Below are positions 33,200 through 44,100 of a stretch of 64,000 nucleotides of DNA, in pieces (positions within the stretch are counted from its first letter, which is position 1; each line of letters opens with the position of its first letter). The notes beneath the pieces are model-generated. The model ran no database searches, was not told the origin of the DNA, and saw nothing but the letters and a program-made list of their open reading frames with translations. The stretch is from Heterotrichella gracilis. Lineage: Eukaryota > Sar > Xanthophyceae > Tribonematales > Xanthonemataceae. The position numbers were made by a program, and so were the translations under genes. The stretch is taken from the NCBI GenBank assembly GCA_032358255.1, contig JAULBX010022186.1:62001-126000 (forward strand), read 5' to 3'.

Positions 33200-34039
33200 T
33201 TATATCTCGCTCAACAAAAAACTATCTTTTTTTCTAACGCCTTTTTCATTCTTTTCAAGACTAACACATTCAATTTCTTTATCGTGTTCAAAAAACAACT
33301 TCCAGTTGTTCTCCGCAGCTTTGTTTAAGATCAGTTCTTTTTCCTGCATCGTGGCAAGCGGGCGCATATCGTAGGCCATTACGTAGGGTAGGGGTATGTG
33401 TGCGGCGCTTGGTATTAGATCTGCCATATAAGCTATTGTGGTATCTTTATAATTAATAATTGGCAGCATCATGGCTTCTGTATGCCCGTTAACTTCTAAA
33501 AAAGTTAAACCCGGTATTAATTCTGTGGCGCCGTCAATAAAATTTAATTGTCCGCTTTCTTGTATAGGTAAAATGTTCTCTTTCAAAAAACTTGCTTTCT
33601 CTCGCGGGTTTGGGTTTATAGCCCAGTCCCAATGTTTTTTGTTACTGTAATATTTTGCGTTCTTAAAAGCCGGTTCCAGTTTTGTGCGGTCGCTATTGTA
33701 TTTTATACTTCCGCCACAATGGTCAAAGTGCAAATGCGTCAACACCATATCCGTTATATCATCGCTGGTAAAACCGTATTTGTTTAACGATTTTTCTAAT
33801 GTATCGTTACCATGTAAATAATAATAACCAAAAAATTTAGCATCTTGTTTGTTGCCCATGCCATTATCAATTAAGATAAGGCGGCCATTGTCTTCAATTA
33901 ATAAACAACGCATGGCCCAACTGCACATGTTGTTCTCGTCGGCCGGGTTTAATTTGTTCCACATTGATTTTGGTACCACGCCAAACATTGCGCCTCCATC
34001 CAGTTTAAAATGTCCGGTGTTTATTGAGTATAGTTTCAT
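33200..34039 (-). CDS. MBL-fold metallo-hydrolase
   Basis: This is a cytoplasmic metallo-beta-lactamase-fold hydrolase, 279 aa. The metal-binding motif HLHFDHCGG is at residues 102-110. A further His in VNGHTEAMM, the Asp in AYMADLIPSA and the late His in FFEHDKEI complete the expected site of lactonase/AttM-like enzymes. The substrate could be a lactone or thioester; this is not decided by sequence. It starts 5 nt after the lipoprotein gene upstream. Confidence 0.9.
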   Translation of the reverse strand: MKLYSINTGHFKLDGGAMFGVVPKSMWNKLNPADENNMCSWAMRCLLIEDNGRLILIDNGMGNKQDAKFFGYYYLHGNDTLEKSLNKYGFTSDDITDMVLTHLHFDHCGGSIKYNSDRTKLEPAFKNAKYYSNKKHWDWAINPNPREKASFLKENILPIQESGQLNFIDGATELIPGLTFLEVNGHTEAMMLPIINYKDTTIAYMADLIPSAAHIPLPYVMAYDMRPLATMQEKELILNKAAENNWKLFFEHDKEIECVSLEKNEKGVRKKDSFLLSEI

Positions 34040-34044
34040 AGGCT

Positions 34045-34731
34045 TTAAAGTTGGTTAACCAGTTTTTGTGCAATAAGTTGGCAAGCGTTGGTTGTGTTAA
34101 TATCATATAAATTTACAAAATCTTCAACAAATTTTTTTCTGCTTTCGTATGAATTTTTTAATGTGTATAAGTTTGCTATCTGTTCTGTTAACTCGCCTTG
34201 TTTAATAATACTTTGCGTGGTCTTATCTCTAACAACATAATTTAGTTTTATAAAACCAATTGGACTATACGTTTCGTTTTTATTTGTGTAAAACGTAAAA
34301 CCAAAAAATAAAAATTGTAAAGAAACAACCTGATGTTTGTAACTGTGATTGAACGAGTTTGGAATGCTTGTATACGAGATCTCTATTTGCTTGTTATCCA
34401 GTTTTTCTTTATTGCTTTCTAACAATTTATTTATTTCATTGTTAGTGGCATTAACATAAATGTTTGGATTTACCTGGCAGCGTATTATTTCTCTTGAAAA
34501 GAAATAAACCAATAATGGCACTGTATAAAAGCGTTGGTAGCTGCTTCTGCAATAACCCGGCACCGGACGAATTAGATCTGTATTGATCTTTAAATTATCA
34601 ACATTTACAGGTTTTAAGGCTTCTTTTTTTGCGTAGTGGTCTGTAACAATTTTAGTCATTTTACTTTTTAGCATACAGCTTTGTAAAGCAATAAAAACTA
34701 AAAATAAAATGGTAATTCTTTTTAAAAACAT
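34045..34731 (-). CDS. Hypothetical lipoprotein, 228 aa
   Basis: I start at the ATG at 34731 (MFLKRITILFLVFIALQSCM), which gives a lipoprotein signal with Cys at residue 19; the longer frame would begin inside the terminator hairpin. The mature part is helical and polar with a central region RSSYQRFYTVPLLVYFFSRE. No family is recognised. It is coupled to the MBL hydrolase. Confidence 0.7.
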   Translation of the reverse strand: MFLKRITILFLVFIALQSCMLKSKMTKIVTDHYAKKEALKPVNVDNLKINTDLIRPVPGYCRSSYQRFYTVPLLVYFFSREIIRCQVNPNIYVNATNNEINKLLESNKEKLDNKQIEISYTSIPNSFNHSYKHQVVSLQFLFFGFTFYTNKNETYSPIGFIKLNYVVRDKTTQSIIKQGELTEQIANLYTLKNSYESRKKFVEDFVNLYDINTTNACQLIAQKLVNQL

Positions 34732-34767
34732 ATTATTTGGTGTTACTTGTATATACCTAAAACAAAA

Positions 34768-34791
34768 AACCCATCCTTTTTGGGATGGGTT
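34768..34791 (-). terminator. Rho-independent terminator
   Basis: On the minus strand, AACCCATCC and GGATGGGTT form a perfect stem followed by TTTTTTGTTTT. It ends transcription of the M43 protease gene and separates it from the lipoprotein/MBL pair. Confidence 0.85.
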
Positions 34792-34811
34792 CAAAGTTAG
34801 ATATTAATTTT

Positions 34812-37109
34812 TTAATGCGTAATAATTACTTTTTTGATAACGCGCTCTGTGCCATTATTTACTTCAATAAAATAAATGCCATCAGCTCTGCCGCTCAGGT
34901 CAATGTTTATCATGTTATTAGTTACGTTCTCCAACCTGTCTGATGAGATCTGTTGCCCGATCGGATTAAAGATCCTCACATTCACATCTTCGGGTTTTGT
35001 TAACGTAAATATTAAACTTACATGCCCTGTGCTTGGGTTAGGCATTACATTGATGTTAGAGTTAAATGTTGTAAGGTTTTCTTGTATGCCAACTATTGGT
35101 CTGCAGGTAATTTGTGGTAAAATAGCCAGTTGTACTTTTGCACTTCTATTGTAACGCAAAGTTCTCCAGTTATTGCCAAATTGCAACAACCAGCTGCTTG
35201 AATCGTTATTTAAAGTTGTTTTAGTATTACTAAAGATCTTAATTGAATCTTGTAAAGACCCATAAGGTGTTTGCACCGCGGCAAAGAATCCGCTGTTTGG
35301 AATTTGTACCGGAGGGTTAAATGTGTATTTCCAAGGAATTATTTTTGTTGTAGTAAATGTGTAGGTTGGGCTTCCACAGAACTTAACAGTAACTGTTTTG
35401 TTTGTAGCGGCAGCAATTTTCCCTAAGCTATCACCTTTTTGTACAATTAACGAGTTTGGTCCCGAACCCGAAGTTCCACCATAGATCTTGCAATAGATCT
35501 GTGTGCCGGCACCGGTAGGGCCCGCTTTTGTTCCTAAACTATCAAATAATACAATAACCGAATTTACTTGTGGTACCGGTGTATCGCTGTAGGTTGTAGA
35601 AGGGTAGTACTGAGCAAACTCTTTGTCTTTATAACAATTGGTTCCTGTTAAGAAGCCTGCATAACCGGTTTGGCAACCAATGATCAAAGTATTGTTAGGC
35701 GCAGTATAAGTTTTTAAAGTATCTGCACTTTTTATCATACGCAACGTATCAATACACACTGCAGGTTTTGGGCAGGTTTGTAATGGGCCCATTACCACCT
35801 GGTAATTTGAAACGTTTACAGAATTGGTTGCAGTTAAAAATAAGGTGTAGGTTGTTAAACTGCCAAAGGTAATTGATGGCGATGCAACATTCGCGTTTGG
35901 TGTAAAGGTAACTGTGTTTGGTGAAGCACTCCATGCAAAGGTTGGAGTTGGTCCGCCGGTTGAAGTATTGTTTGGAGTTACCGGTTGCCCTACGCAAGGG
36001 TTTTGAATATCAAATGCTGCGTTTGCAGGCCCCGGTGTTGGAGGTGTTGTAGTACAAAGACCATGAGTACCTAATAAACTGCGGAATGTGCCCTGGCTCA
36101 TGGTAGTTTGCATACGCGTTCTTTGATCGGGCGTAAACATGAACATACAACGGTCATCAGAATAATCCATAATATTTTGTGTCATTTCACCTTGCGGGCT
36201 TTGACCAGCACCACATGAATTTACATGAAATGGGTAACTGCTTGGACAACCAAAGTTAGCGGCCGTTGCAGGCGGAGTATCTGCACAAAAATCTGTTAAA
36301 CAATTACCATCACCCCAAACGTGGCGTAAACCTAACCAGTGTCCTGCTTCGTGAGAAAGTGTTCTTCCAAGATCGTAATTTGAAGCGTAGTTCGGACCCG
36401 GCGCATAACCCGGCGCATTTGATCCTACAGAATTTGTAACACACCAGCAACCATCATTAGTTGCACCGCCACCACCGGCAATACCCGGTAACGAAGTACC
36501 TGCGGGGAATGTAGCATAACCTAATAATCCACTGCTAGGACTTTGATCACTGATCCACACATTAAAATACTGTGTAGGATTCCAGATCGTAGCCGGCTTT
36601 ACAGTATTGTTGATGAATGTTTGAATGGCGCTTACTGTTGAAGGATTGGTTGCAAACTGAGTAAGAGCATCTATCCTGTCTATACCTTTTTCAGCTAAGA
36701 CACCACCGGTTGGATTTTTTACAGCTAAACAAAATTGAATATTTGTGTTTGCAATTAATGCAGAGAATGTATTGATACCTGCAGGCTGACCCGGCGCGAT
36801 ATAACCAATTCCGCCGTAATCTTCGTTCAATACTTTTATTTGTGCTTTTATCCTGTTCGAATCAATGTTTGGATAGGTTCCAACAGCCTGCCCTGAGTGT
36901 ATTACGTGAAATATCACTGGTATAGTGTAGTTGGTCATTTGAGCCTTGCCCGTTTGTAAATTAGCTTTAAATTTTTCAACCTCTTTGTTGAACCAGTCAT
37001 TCCATTCTTGAGACGGAGGAGGTGTTCCACAGGTACGATTTAATATCTGTGCGTTAGAAAATGTAAAGCTTAAAAAAGCAAAACCTGAAATGAGTAATTT
37101 TTTGATCAT
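34812..37109 (-). CDS. Secreted M43-family zinc metalloprotease with PKD and T9SS sorting domain
   Basis: This is a T9SS-exported protease of about 765 aa. I start at the ATG at 37109 because MIKKLLISGFAFLSFTFSNA is a good signal peptide; an upstream frame start would add polar residues. The pappalysin-type M43 domain (about 20-340) has the zinc motif HEAGHWLGLRH and the Met-turn NIMDYSDD. A PKD-like domain (about 360-450) follows, then a module (CIDTLRMIKSADTLKTY onward) shared with the next protein, and a C-terminal type A sorting domain ending in YFIEVNNGTERVIKKV. The likely role is extracellular proteolysis. Confidence 0.9.
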   Translation of the reverse strand: MIKKLLISGFAFLSFTFSNAQILNRTCGTPPPSQEWNDWFNKEVEKFKANLQTGKAQMTNYTIPVIFHVIHSGQAVGTYPNIDSNRIKAQIKVLNEDYGGIGYIAPGQPAGINTFSALIANTNIQFCLAVKNPTGGVLAEKGIDRIDALTQFATNPSTVSAIQTFINNTVKPATIWNPTQYFNVWISDQSPSSGLLGYATFPAGTSLPGIAGGGGATNDGCWCVTNSVGSNAPGYAPGPNYASNYDLGRTLSHEAGHWLGLRHVWGDGNCLTDFCADTPPATAANFGCPSSYPFHVNSCGAGQSPQGEMTQNIMDYSDDRCMFMFTPDQRTRMQTTMSQGTFRSLLGTHGLCTTTPPTPGPANAAFDIQNPCVGQPVTPNNTSTGGPTPTFAWSASPNTVTFTPNANVASPSITFGSLTTYTLFLTATNSVNVSNYQVVMGPLQTCPKPAVCIDTLRMIKSADTLKTYTAPNNTLIIGCQTGYAGFLTGTNCYKDKEFAQYYPSTTYSDTPVPQVNSVIVLFDSLGTKAGPTGAGTQIYCKIYGGTSGSGPNSLIVQKGDSLGKIAAATNKTVTVKFCGSPTYTFTTTKIIPWKYTFNPPVQIPNSGFFAAVQTPYGSLQDSIKIFSNTKTTLNNDSSSWLLQFGNNWRTLRYNRSAKVQLAILPQITCRPIVGIQENLTTFNSNINVMPNPSTGHVSLIFTLTKPEDVNVRIFNPIGQQISSDRLENVTNNMINIDLSGRADGIYFIEVNNGTERVIKKVIITH

Positions 37110-37249
37110 GTGGTTATTTTTTTTGATGGATAAATTTAAGAAAAAGCAACTGCATAACAAATTTTTTCACTCATTCAGAATGACTTTTAACTCATTACAC
37201 TTCTAAAAATTTAGATTTAATTTGGGGAAATAAAAAAAGTTTGTAAAAA

Positions 37250-37271
37250 AAAGCCTCCAAAAGGAGGCTTT
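37250..37271 (-). terminator. Rho-independent terminator
   Basis: AAAGCCTCC and GGAGGCTTT form a perfect stem with a 4-nt loop, and on the minus strand it is followed by a run of eight T. It ends the gene at 37277. Confidence 0.85.
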
Positions 37272-37276
37272 AAAAT

Positions 37277-38542
37277 CTAATTGGTTAATATTATTTTCTT
37301 GGTAACCTTTTCATTTCCGTTGTTTATCTCTACAAAATAAATTCCGGTGGGCCTATTTCTTAGATCTATGTTGATCACGTGATTGGCAACATTCTCTAAC
37401 CTGTCGGATGATATTTGTTGCCCGAGAGGATTTACTATTTTGACGATAATATTTTCATGTTTCAAAAATGTAAATATTAAACTGAATTGTCCGCTGCTTG
37501 GATTTGGCATAACGGTAATGTTTGAATTAAAATCTGTTTTGTGATCTTCAATTCCCTGAATAGCCTGGCAGGCAATAATCGGTAAAATAGCTAATTGCAC
37601 TTTGGCATTACGGCCATAACGTAATGTTCTCCAGTTATTGGTGAACTGTAAGAACCAACCGCTCGAATCGTTACTTAAATTGGTTTTGGTATTACTAAAG
37701 ATCCTTATTGAATCGAGCGCCGAAGAGTAGGGCGTTTGAACCGAAGCAAAAAATCCGGATGTAGGAACAACTATTCCGCCGAAATTAAATTTCCACGGAA
37801 TTATTTTTGTACCCGTAAATGTATAAGTTGGACTACCACAGTATTTAACTGTTACCGTTTTATTTGTAGCACCAGCAATGGAACTTAAAGGATCAGATAC
37901 CTGGTTGATCAATGAGTTGGGTCCGGCACCCATTGTGCCTCCATACAATTTGCAATAAATTGGCACACCTGATGGTGACCCCACTTTTGTGCCTAAACTA
38001 TCAAACAAAACAATTACACTGTTAACTACTGGCAATGGCGTATTACTGTAACTGGAAGACGGATAATATTGAGCAAATTCTTTATCCTTATAACAATTGG
38101 TTCCAGTTAAAAAGCCCGCAAAACCTGTTTGGCAGCCTAACACTAATGTGTTATTGGTTGCTGCATATTTTGCTAAGGTATCAATGCTCTTTATCATTCT
38201 TATGGTATCTAAACAAGCAGGGCAGGTTGTAACACCTGTAAATGCTTGCGAGTAGCTGGATGTGCCAAGAGAATTTGTTGCTACTAAAGTAATTGTATAA
38301 TTACCCGAGCCTAATGTAATTGTTGGACTGGCAGCGGTTGCAGACGGAAGTATAGTATTTGTTGCAGGAACAATTGACCAGCCGAAAGTTAACGTTGGAC
38401 TTCCTGTTGAAGTATTTGTTGGCTCAAAAGCGCCATTGATACAAGGTTGGCCGGCTAACGTAAAACCGGCAACAGGGGCTTGCGCATTCACAAAAAATGA
38501 ACAAAGTAATGCCAGACAAATTAATTGTAATTTTTTTCCCAT
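37277..38542 (-). CDS. T9SS-secreted protein, protease-less relative of the M43 enzyme
   Basis: This is a protein of 421 aa with signal peptide (MGKKLQLICLALLCSFFVNA), a PKD-like domain (about 22-105), the same 220-residue module as in the neighbouring protease (CLDTIRMIKSIDTLAKY onward, with GCQTGFAGFLTGTNCYKD), and a type A sorting domain (MPNPSSGQFSLIFTFLKHEN). The two genes are tandem paralogues over the C-terminal two thirds; this one has no catalytic domain. It may serve as a surface adhesin or binding partner. Confidence 0.85.
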   Translation of the reverse strand: MGKKLQLICLALLCSFFVNAQAPVAGFTLAGQPCINGAFEPTNTSTGSPTLTFGWSIVPATNTILPSATAASPTITLGSGNYTITLVATNSLGTSSYSQAFTGVTTCPACLDTIRMIKSIDTLAKYAATNNTLVLGCQTGFAGFLTGTNCYKDKEFAQYYPSSSYSNTPLPVVNSVIVLFDSLGTKVGSPSGVPIYCKLYGGTMGAGPNSLINQVSDPLSSIAGATNKTVTVKYCGSPTYTFTGTKIIPWKFNFGGIVVPTSGFFASVQTPYSSALDSIRIFSNTKTNLSNDSSGWFLQFTNNWRTLRYGRNAKVQLAILPIIACQAIQGIEDHKTDFNSNITVMPNPSSGQFSLIFTFLKHENIIVKIVNPLGQQISSDRLENVANHVINIDLRNRPTGIYFVEINNGNEKVTKKIILTN

Positions 38543-38602
38543 TATTAAATTTTAATTTTATTAAAGATATAAAAAAAAACAATAAAAATTACAAAGATCT
38601 GA

Positions 38603-41026
38603 TCAGACCTTATTTAAGCGCGCAAATTTTAAAAGTAAATTTTTTGTGCCTTCTTTTTCAAACTGAATAGTTGCTTTGGTTTCGGGCCAATTTCCCTCTA
38701 ACAAAACTATCTGGCCTTTGCCAAATTTTTCATGCGAAACAAAATCGCCTTGTTGCAAGGCTTTATTTAAAGAAAGATCTACCGGGGTAGAGGTACTAGT
38801 TGCAAATTTTGAATTTAAACTAATTAATTTTTTTTGCGGCGGATTAAAATTCAAGGTAGACCCTGATTTGCTGTCAATGTTTTTATTTTTCCCGAAACCA
38901 ATATCTTTTTTTGATCCGGAATTAAAATCATTTCTGAATTTATCAAAGGTATCATCACCAAATAGCGGCGTGCTTTGCTCTTCGGGATAATCTAAAAACT
39001 TACTGTCTATCTCATCAATAAAACGGCTTGGTTCGCAATACAAAACATTGCCATAACGGTATCGCATGGTGGCAAAGCTAAGTGTGGCTTGCTTTTCGGC
39101 GCGGGTAATGGCAACATAAAACAAACGTCTTTCTTCTTCAAGATCGCTGCGACTATTCAAAGATAGTTGTGATGGAAATAAATTCTCTTCCAAACCAACT
39201 ACAAAAACATATTTAAACTCCAAGCCCTTTGCAGCGTGAATGGTCATTAAACTAACCTCATCTGCATTTTTATTATCGTCTTTATCTTTATCTGTAAGCA
39301 GGGTAATTTCCTGCATAAACTCATCAAGCGTTTTTAATTTTGTATCTGTTTCTTCAGCAAATAAATTTTCTTCATCTTTTTGTAAGGAAGCTTTTATCAC
39401 ATCGTTCAGCTCTTCTTCCTGCGGTGTTCTTGGTTGTTCAACAAAATCTTTTAAGCCATTTAATAACTCCTGAACGTTCTCATACCTGGCAACTCCTTCA
39501 GGGGTTTTATCAGAATACAATTCTTTTACTATCCCCGAGTTTACTGCAATTTGGTTTCCTAATTCAAACGCATCTTTATAAGGAATCAATAAACTGTATG
39601 ATTTTATTTGTGCTACAAAATCAACTATTTTTGAAGCTATGCCTGCATTGATACCGAGACCTGAATTAAAATCTTTTAAATTACTGATCACCATCCACAT
39701 GCTGATATCATGCTCTGCAGCCGCAACGCTTATTTTGTCGAGTGTACTTTGGCCAATACCTCTTGCGGGATAATTAATGATACGTTTTAAACTCTCATCA
39801 TCACTATTGTTTATTGTAAGACGGTAATACGCCAATACATCTTTTATTTCTTTACGTTGGTAAAAACTTAAACCACCATATATCCTGTATGGAATATTTA
39901 GGCGTAACAAAGATTCTTCAAAGGCTCTGGATTGTGCATTGGTACGATAGAGTATTGCAAAATCACTATTCAAAGCATTTTCGCTCATACGAATTTCAGA
40001 CAGGCTTGCTACTATTTTTTGCCCTTCTTCGTTATCCGTACTTGCTTTTATTATTTTTATTTTTTGCCCATCCTCGTTATCCGTAAAAACATTTTTTTTG
40101 AATTGCTCCTTATTGTTTGCAATAATGTGATTGGCTGCGCCAACAATGGTTTTTGTACTGCGGTAATTTTGTTCGAGCTTAAATGTTTTTAGATCGGGAT
40201 AATCTTTTTCGAAATTTAAAATATTCTGTATGTTGGCGCCGCGAAAGGCGTAGATACTTTGTGCATCATCGCCCACAACACTAATGTTCTCGAACTTTGC
40301 AGCCAATTGCTTAATAATTACATACTGAGAAAAATTCGTATCCTGGTACTCATCTACCAAAATATATTTGAATTTTGTTTGGTATTTTAATAATACATCC
40401 GGAAAATCTCTTAGTAATACGTTAGTTTGATACAAAAGGTCATCAAAATCCATCGCGCCAGCCTTAAAATTTCTTTTTTGATAATTTAAATACACCTGGC
40501 CAAGCATGGGCTTTCTGCTGGCTTGATCTTCAGCTTGCGTAATGGGATTGTTTAAATAAGCGCCTGCAGAAATTAATTTGTTTTTTGCATCACTAATTCT
40601 ATTCAAAACCAATGAAGGTTTATAGATCTTATCGTCGAGATTAAGTTGTTTTAAAATTTCTTTTATTACACTCTTACTATCATCCGTATCGTAAATGGTA
40701 AAGTTGTTGGGATAGCCTAATTTCTCAGCCTCAATACGCAATATTTTTGCGAAGATGCTGTGAAAGGTGCCCATCCAAAGATTCTTTGCTTCTTTTTCGC
40801 CCACAATTCGGGCAATACGGGCCTTCATCTCGCGAGCAGCCTTATTGGTAAAAGTTAGTGCCAAAATATTAAAAGAGTCAACACCTTTTTCCATTAAATG
40901 GGCAATGCGATATGTTAAAACCCTTGTTTTTCCTGAGCCTGCGCCTGCAATGATCATTACCGGACCCTCGGTAGCTATTGTAGCAGCGCGCTGCGCGGGG
41001 TTAAGTTCGTCAAGATAATGGTCCAT
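38603..41026 (-). CDS. UvrD/PcrA-type ATP-dependent DNA helicase
   Basis: This is a superfamily 1A 3'-5' helicase of 807 aa acting in nucleotide-excision and mismatch repair and in removing proteins from DNA. Motifs in order: Q-motif LNPAQRAA, Walker A GAGSGKTR (28-35), Ia LTFTNKAAREM, II ILVDEYQDTN, III VVGDDAQSIYAFRGA, IV LEQNYRSTKTI, V VSLMTIHAAKGLEFKYVFVVG, VI ITRAEKQATLSFA. The C-terminal Tudor-like part (KALQQGDFVSHEKFGKG) is as in PcrA. The length is slightly above the family norm. It is probably monocistronic. Confidence 0.95.
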   Translation of the reverse strand: MDHYLDELNPAQRAATIATEGPVMIIAGAGSGKTRVLTYRIAHLMEKGVDSFNILALTFTNKAAREMKARIARIVGEKEAKNLWMGTFHSIFAKILRIEAEKLGYPNNFTIYDTDDSKSVIKEILKQLNLDDKIYKPSLVLNRISDAKNKLISAGAYLNNPITQAEDQASRKPMLGQVYLNYQKRNFKAGAMDFDDLLYQTNVLLRDFPDVLLKYQTKFKYILVDEYQDTNFSQYVIIKQLAAKFENISVVGDDAQSIYAFRGANIQNILNFEKDYPDLKTFKLEQNYRSTKTIVGAANHIIANNKEQFKKNVFTDNEDGQKIKIIKASTDNEEGQKIVASLSEIRMSENALNSDFAILYRTNAQSRAFEESLLRLNIPYRIYGGLSFYQRKEIKDVLAYYRLTINNSDDESLKRIINYPARGIGQSTLDKISVAAAEHDISMWMVISNLKDFNSGLGINAGIASKIVDFVAQIKSYSLLIPYKDAFELGNQIAVNSGIVKELYSDKTPEGVARYENVQELLNGLKDFVEQPRTPQEEELNDVIKASLQKDEENLFAEETDTKLKTLDEFMQEITLLTDKDKDDNKNADEVSLMTIHAAKGLEFKYVFVVGLEENLFPSQLSLNSRSDLEEERRLFYVAITRAEKQATLSFATMRYRYGNVLYCEPSRFIDEIDSKFLDYPEEQSTPLFGDDTFDKFRNDFNSGSKKDIGFGKNKNIDSKSGSTLNFNPPQKKLISLNSKFATSTSTPVDLSLNKALQQGDFVSHEKFGKGQIVLLEGNWPETKATIQFEKEGTKNLLLKFARLNKV

Positions 41027-41197
41027 AGCGCAAAATTAGATAAACTTTTGCAGTGATTTTGTGTTTCATTTTTAGAAGATTTAAACAAATGTGTTTACTC
41101 AACAGAGAAAGGGTTTCAGTAAATATAACTTGCACTTTAAACTATAATGAAAATTGCGGGTATAATTTGAATTATTTTTACTAAAACATTACCCTCA

Positions 41198-44100
41198 ATG
41201 AAAAAGTCTTTCATATTATTAGTTATCTCGATCTTTATTAATTGTTCAGCATTTTGTCAACCACCAAGTTGCCCGAACAACTCAATTTACATTCATAACG
41301 GAAGCTCCATTTCGCAGCAAGCTGTTAATCCTCCGGGAGCGCCAGCCAGTGTTGTAGTTACAGGTTTACCTGCAGGAGCCAGTGGTTTAGCTTGCGGACC
41401 AGCATTTGCTTTTCCTGCTCCAAACCCAACGTGGTGGACTACTTCAGGTGGAACCTACTGGTACATGAATAATGGCGGAACATGGTCAAACACCGGACAT
41501 ACTGCGGGTGGTGTTAATATTGGCGGCGGCGGCGGTTTTTTATTTAACATAGTTGGCGGTTCCGGTCAGATCTGGCGATATAACGGAACGGGAAATGCAG
41601 TATTGATACTTACCATTGCAACCTTCGGAGGTGGCGGCCCTTACGACCTTGTTGTTGATGCTGCAGGAAATTTTTATGTTCTAAAATTAAATGGTCCTCA
41701 AAACTTAACGGTTTATAATTCTAACGGTGTACAGCTTTGCAGTTATAACCTGGCAAATGCTCCTATTTCTTCTGCCGGTGGTGGTTTTGCTATTGTAAAT
41801 AATCACGTTTATTATTCAAGTAGTAGTTCGCAGGCTGGAAACATTATACCTGGTAATAGTACGATCACTTTTACGCCACAAGCGTTAGCAAGTGGTGGCG
41901 ACTGGGCCAACTGTGAATTACCGGTACCTACAAGCAGCATTATTGCACCTCAGGGTGGAACGTTAACCTGCTCTTTACCATCGTTACAATTGGTAGCAAT
42001 GATCAATCCAAATGGAGCTGTTGGTATGGCAAGTGTTGCACCGGCATCTACCTTAAATGTTTGTACTTATACATGGTCTGGTCCTGGTATTATTGCCGGA
42101 CAATTTACGCCTACGATAACAGTTAACCAGCCAGGCGTATATAGTTATACAACCTGTACCGGAAGTTGCCCTTCTTATTCAATTAATAATTCATACACGG
42201 TCGTTGGTCAGCCTTCTGTTCTTAATCCTACAATAACTGCGCCTACCTGTATGTCGGGTAACGGTGTGTTAACAGTTATGCCAAACAATACTACAACAAA
42301 TACAATTTTATGGGCCGGACCTGGTATTACGTCCGGGCAAGGAACACCGACAATAAATATTAATACAGCCGGTTTGTATTCTGTTACAATTACTGCTAAC
42401 AGTAGTCCGTGCGCCGGAACTGCAACTGTAAACGTTTTAGCTAGCCCTACTTTAGCAATTCTTTACAGCAGCCCAACTGTTTGTGCGCAGAACTTAAACA
42501 ACTCACCCAACACAATTACTTTAACTCCTTCCGGAGCAACCAATTATACTTTATTGACAAGCAGTAATTATTCAACACCAACGCCTAATGGTCCAACTAT
42601 GGTATTAACGCCATTGCCGCCATATTCAGCAAATGCTGCTGTTGCTAGCAGCACGTTGATCGGTTCAAATGGTGTGTGCTCTGCTACTATCAATTCTAAC
42701 TTTTCTATTTTACCAAATCCAACAATAACGGTTGCTCCAACTGCAACAAGTATTTGTCAGGGAGGTAACTTTACATTTAATGCTAATGGTGCTGCGGGCT
42801 ATGCGTGGTCGCCTGCTACCGGCTTAAATACAACTGCCGGCCCTGCTGTAATTGCAAACCCAACTGTTACCACTGTGTATGCGGTTATGGGGTCGAGTTT
42901 AGGATGTAATAGTGCAACTCAAAATGCAACGCTAACGGTTTTACCAATACCAACTGTTACTATTACGCCAGGCACGCCAACGATCTGTGCAGGAAGTAAT
43001 ATTAATTTAACTGCTAACTCAAATGCAACAGGTTTTAGCTGGGCCCCTTCAATTGGTTTAAGTAATACTACTAATGCTAATGTTAATGCAAGTCCTTCTT
43101 CTACACAAAACTATACGGTTGTTGTTAGTTTAAATAGCTGTACAAATTCAGCAGCTGTGCAGGTTTCTGTTATTGTCGTTCCAAATTTACAAACCACAAT
43201 TACTGAACCTATTATTTGCGCAGGTAATACTTCAAATTTAAATGTAAACGGTGCAAACGGTTATGTTTGGACACCTTCAACAGGTTTAAGTTCACCAACC
43301 GGTGCTTTTGTGGTAGCGTCTCCTGCAGTAACTACTGATTACACGGTAACAGGTTTTAATGGTGTTTGTACAGCATCTGCTAGTATATTGCTACAGGTTG
43401 TTCAGCGTCCTAATCTATCCATCAGTTCACCAGAGTATCAAATATGTTACGGTAGTTCAACACCAATTTACGCATCGGGAGCACAAAATTATACATGGTC
43501 GCCAAGTACAGGTTTATCAAACACTAACAGTTCGGCAGTTGTTGCTACGCCGAGTGCAAATGTACATTACACGGTTGTAGGTTATAATCAAACGGGTACT
43601 GTGGTTTGTCCGCAACAAATGAGTTATTCTGTAATTGTGGTTCCAATTTCTGTTCCTGTAGTTTCACCAAGCGTAGCAATATGCGAAGGAGAAAAAACAA
43701 CCATTACTGCAAGTGGCGGTAACACTGTAATTTGGACTCCAACGGTTGGATTAAATTCAGGTACAGGAGGAGGCGTTGTTGCCAGCCCACCCATTTCTAC
43801 AATGTATACGGTAAATGTTTCTACGGATGGATTCTGCGGAGCTAAGTCAACCGTTTTTGTAAAAGTAAATCCAAATCCAAAAGTAACTGCGGGTAGGGAT
43901 ACGATAATAAATTTAGATCAACCTATGTTCTTAAGCGCTATTGGCACCGGTACAATGACATGGACAGATGGTGAAGCTATTATGTGCAATGTTTGCCCTA
44001 ATAGTCAGGTTTATCCGCAACGTAACAGCTGCTATACAATTGAAACTATAAATGATTTTGGTTGTAAAGCCAAAGACGAAATGTGTATCGAAGTAACAAA

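Noticed and set aside
38676-40192. Several plus-strand ORFs of 65-104 codons
   Set aside because: They lie antisense within the well-supported UvrD helicase gene and have no signal or family pattern.
41027-41197. Bacteroidota-type promoter before the first giant gene
   Set aside because: TATAATTTG resembles the -7 box but the spacing is off and no -33 box is in place, so I do not claim it.
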